This document shows positions 7,040-7,520 of a DNA stretch of 7,520 bases, one piece after another. The stretch comes from JADHUC01 sp964617665 (GTDB lineage: Bacteria > Planctomycetota > Planctomycetia > Pirellulales > Pirellulaceae). Under the pieces are notes generated by a model, which saw only the letters and a program-made list of their open reading frames with translations, did not search any database and was not told the DNA's origin. The stretch spans positions 1 through 7,520 of the forward strand of contig CAZUAH010000646.1 of NCBI GenBank assembly GCA_964617665.1, given 5' to 3'. A program made the position numbers and the translations under genes. Every line of letters starts with the position of its first letter. Within the stretch, counting starts at the first letter, position 1.

Positions 7040-7520
7040 TCAACGATTGGAGGCGGTCAGGTCGTCGATGTATTCCTGGATATTTGCAGCTTCCTGTTTC
7101 TCCCAGTCCACACGCTTCTGGTAGACTCGCATGTAACTATCCCGATCCTCCGGCGTCATGCCCTCGGTCCATTCTCCGGAATGGGGCAGCGCCAGATCGA
7201 TCCAGCAGGAGATCTTGTCCATTTCTTCCTGCGTCATTTCTACGCGTTCATGACCGGACTTCAGTAGGCTGATCAGCGGACTTCGCGAGGAGCCATGCGA
7301 GTAAGGTGGAATCATCACCGGCACGGACCAGCGGCCGATCCAACTTAGGTATTTGGACCGCTCTTCGATCACACCGAGTCGTTGACTTGTGTCGTTCGCA
7401 GGGCCGTGGGGCCGGTCGGTGGAAATCAGCTCATGGTAAGACCGGTTCCAGAACTTGCGCGCCGCGGCGTCCCAGACCGGTGTGGCTCGCAGGTCGGGCG
7501 GTTCCGTGCCGTCGTGGCAC
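7040..7520 (-). CDS. HzsA-related protein, C-terminal part (partial, cytochrome c-like)
   Basis: The minus frame is open from the window edge to the TGA at 7042-7040, giving the last 159 residues of a longer protein; the start lies beyond 7520. It opens with CHDGTEPPDL, whose CH is consistent with the end of a CxxCH heme c motif cut by the edge. The end carries LISLLKSGHERVEMTQEEMD, then KISCWIDLALPHSGEWTEGM and a charged helical tail. From memory this EEMDKISCWIDL pattern marks the C-terminus of planctomycete and verrucomicrobial proteins annotated as HzsA-related (similar to the hydrazine synthase alpha subunit), which are secreted and heme-binding but mostly of unknown activity; it does not imply anammox. 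The family call rests on a fragment. Confidence 0.8.
   Translation of the reverse strand, partial: CHDGTEPPDLRATPVWDAAARKFWNRSYHELISTDRPHGPANDTSQRLGVIEERSKYLSWIGRWSVPVMIPPYSHGSSRSPLISLLKSGHERVEMTQEEMDKISCWIDLALPHSGEWTEGMTPEDRDSYMRVYQKRVDWEKQEAANIQEYIDDLTASNR

Noticed and set aside
6855..7124. An 89-codon plus-strand open frame containing LREGEAPAEPRF as a small protein.
   Set aside because: It is the translation of the inverted repeat plus antisense of the HzsA-related gene; it has no Shine-Dalgarno and its start lies inside the HEAT-like gene.

Overview
The window looks like a stretch of a planctomycete chromosome (Pirellulales/Rhodopirellula-like). This is an inference from gene content: a secreted sulfatase beside a secreted glycosidase, a DegT-type aminotransferase with a twin-arginine signal, the C-terminus of an HzsA-related cytochrome-like protein, and an intergenic inverted repeat that translates as REGEAPAEPR, a peptide typical of spurious planctomycete ORFs. 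No rRNA, tRNA, CRISPR, transposase or phage gene is visible.

Layout. (1) Positions 1-1556, minus strand: a Tat-targeted PLP-dependent aminotransferase of the DegT/DnrJ/EryC1/StrS family, followed 34 bp downstream by the first 51 codons of a secreted protein that leaves the window at position 1. The second resembles the N-terminus of planctomycete acetyl-xylan-esterase-type hydrolases. (2) Positions 1557-2136: about 580 bp with no convincing gene, apart from a weak promoter candidate for the aminotransferase. (3) Positions 2137-5022, minus strand: a secreted Cys-type sulfatase, then a secreted five-bladed beta-propeller glycosidase (GH43/GH32-like) 100 bp further on. The 3' end of the glycosidase overlaps a coding-like stretch in another frame that runs on to 2137, suggesting a frameshift or a gene remnant. 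(4) Positions 5023-5343: a divergent intergenic region with a perfect 7-bp stem hairpin. (5) Positions 5344-6909, plus strand: a membrane-anchored HEAT-like repeat protein of unknown role. (6) Positions 6910-7039: a convergent intergenic region filled by the 27-bp-arm inverted repeat. (7) Positions 7040-7520, minus strand: the C-terminal 159 residues of an HzsA-related protein, open at the window edge.

How the genes may work together: the sulfatase and glycosidase form a plausible two-gene unit for desulfating and cleaving a sulfated polysaccharide outside the cytoplasm. The exported aminotransferase and the esterase-like gene form a second minus-strand unit whose substrate cannot be read from sequence. 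I see no clear previously undescribed multi-gene system. The points most worth a second look are the out-of-frame tail at 2137-2346, the exported DegT enzyme and the large inverted repeat.
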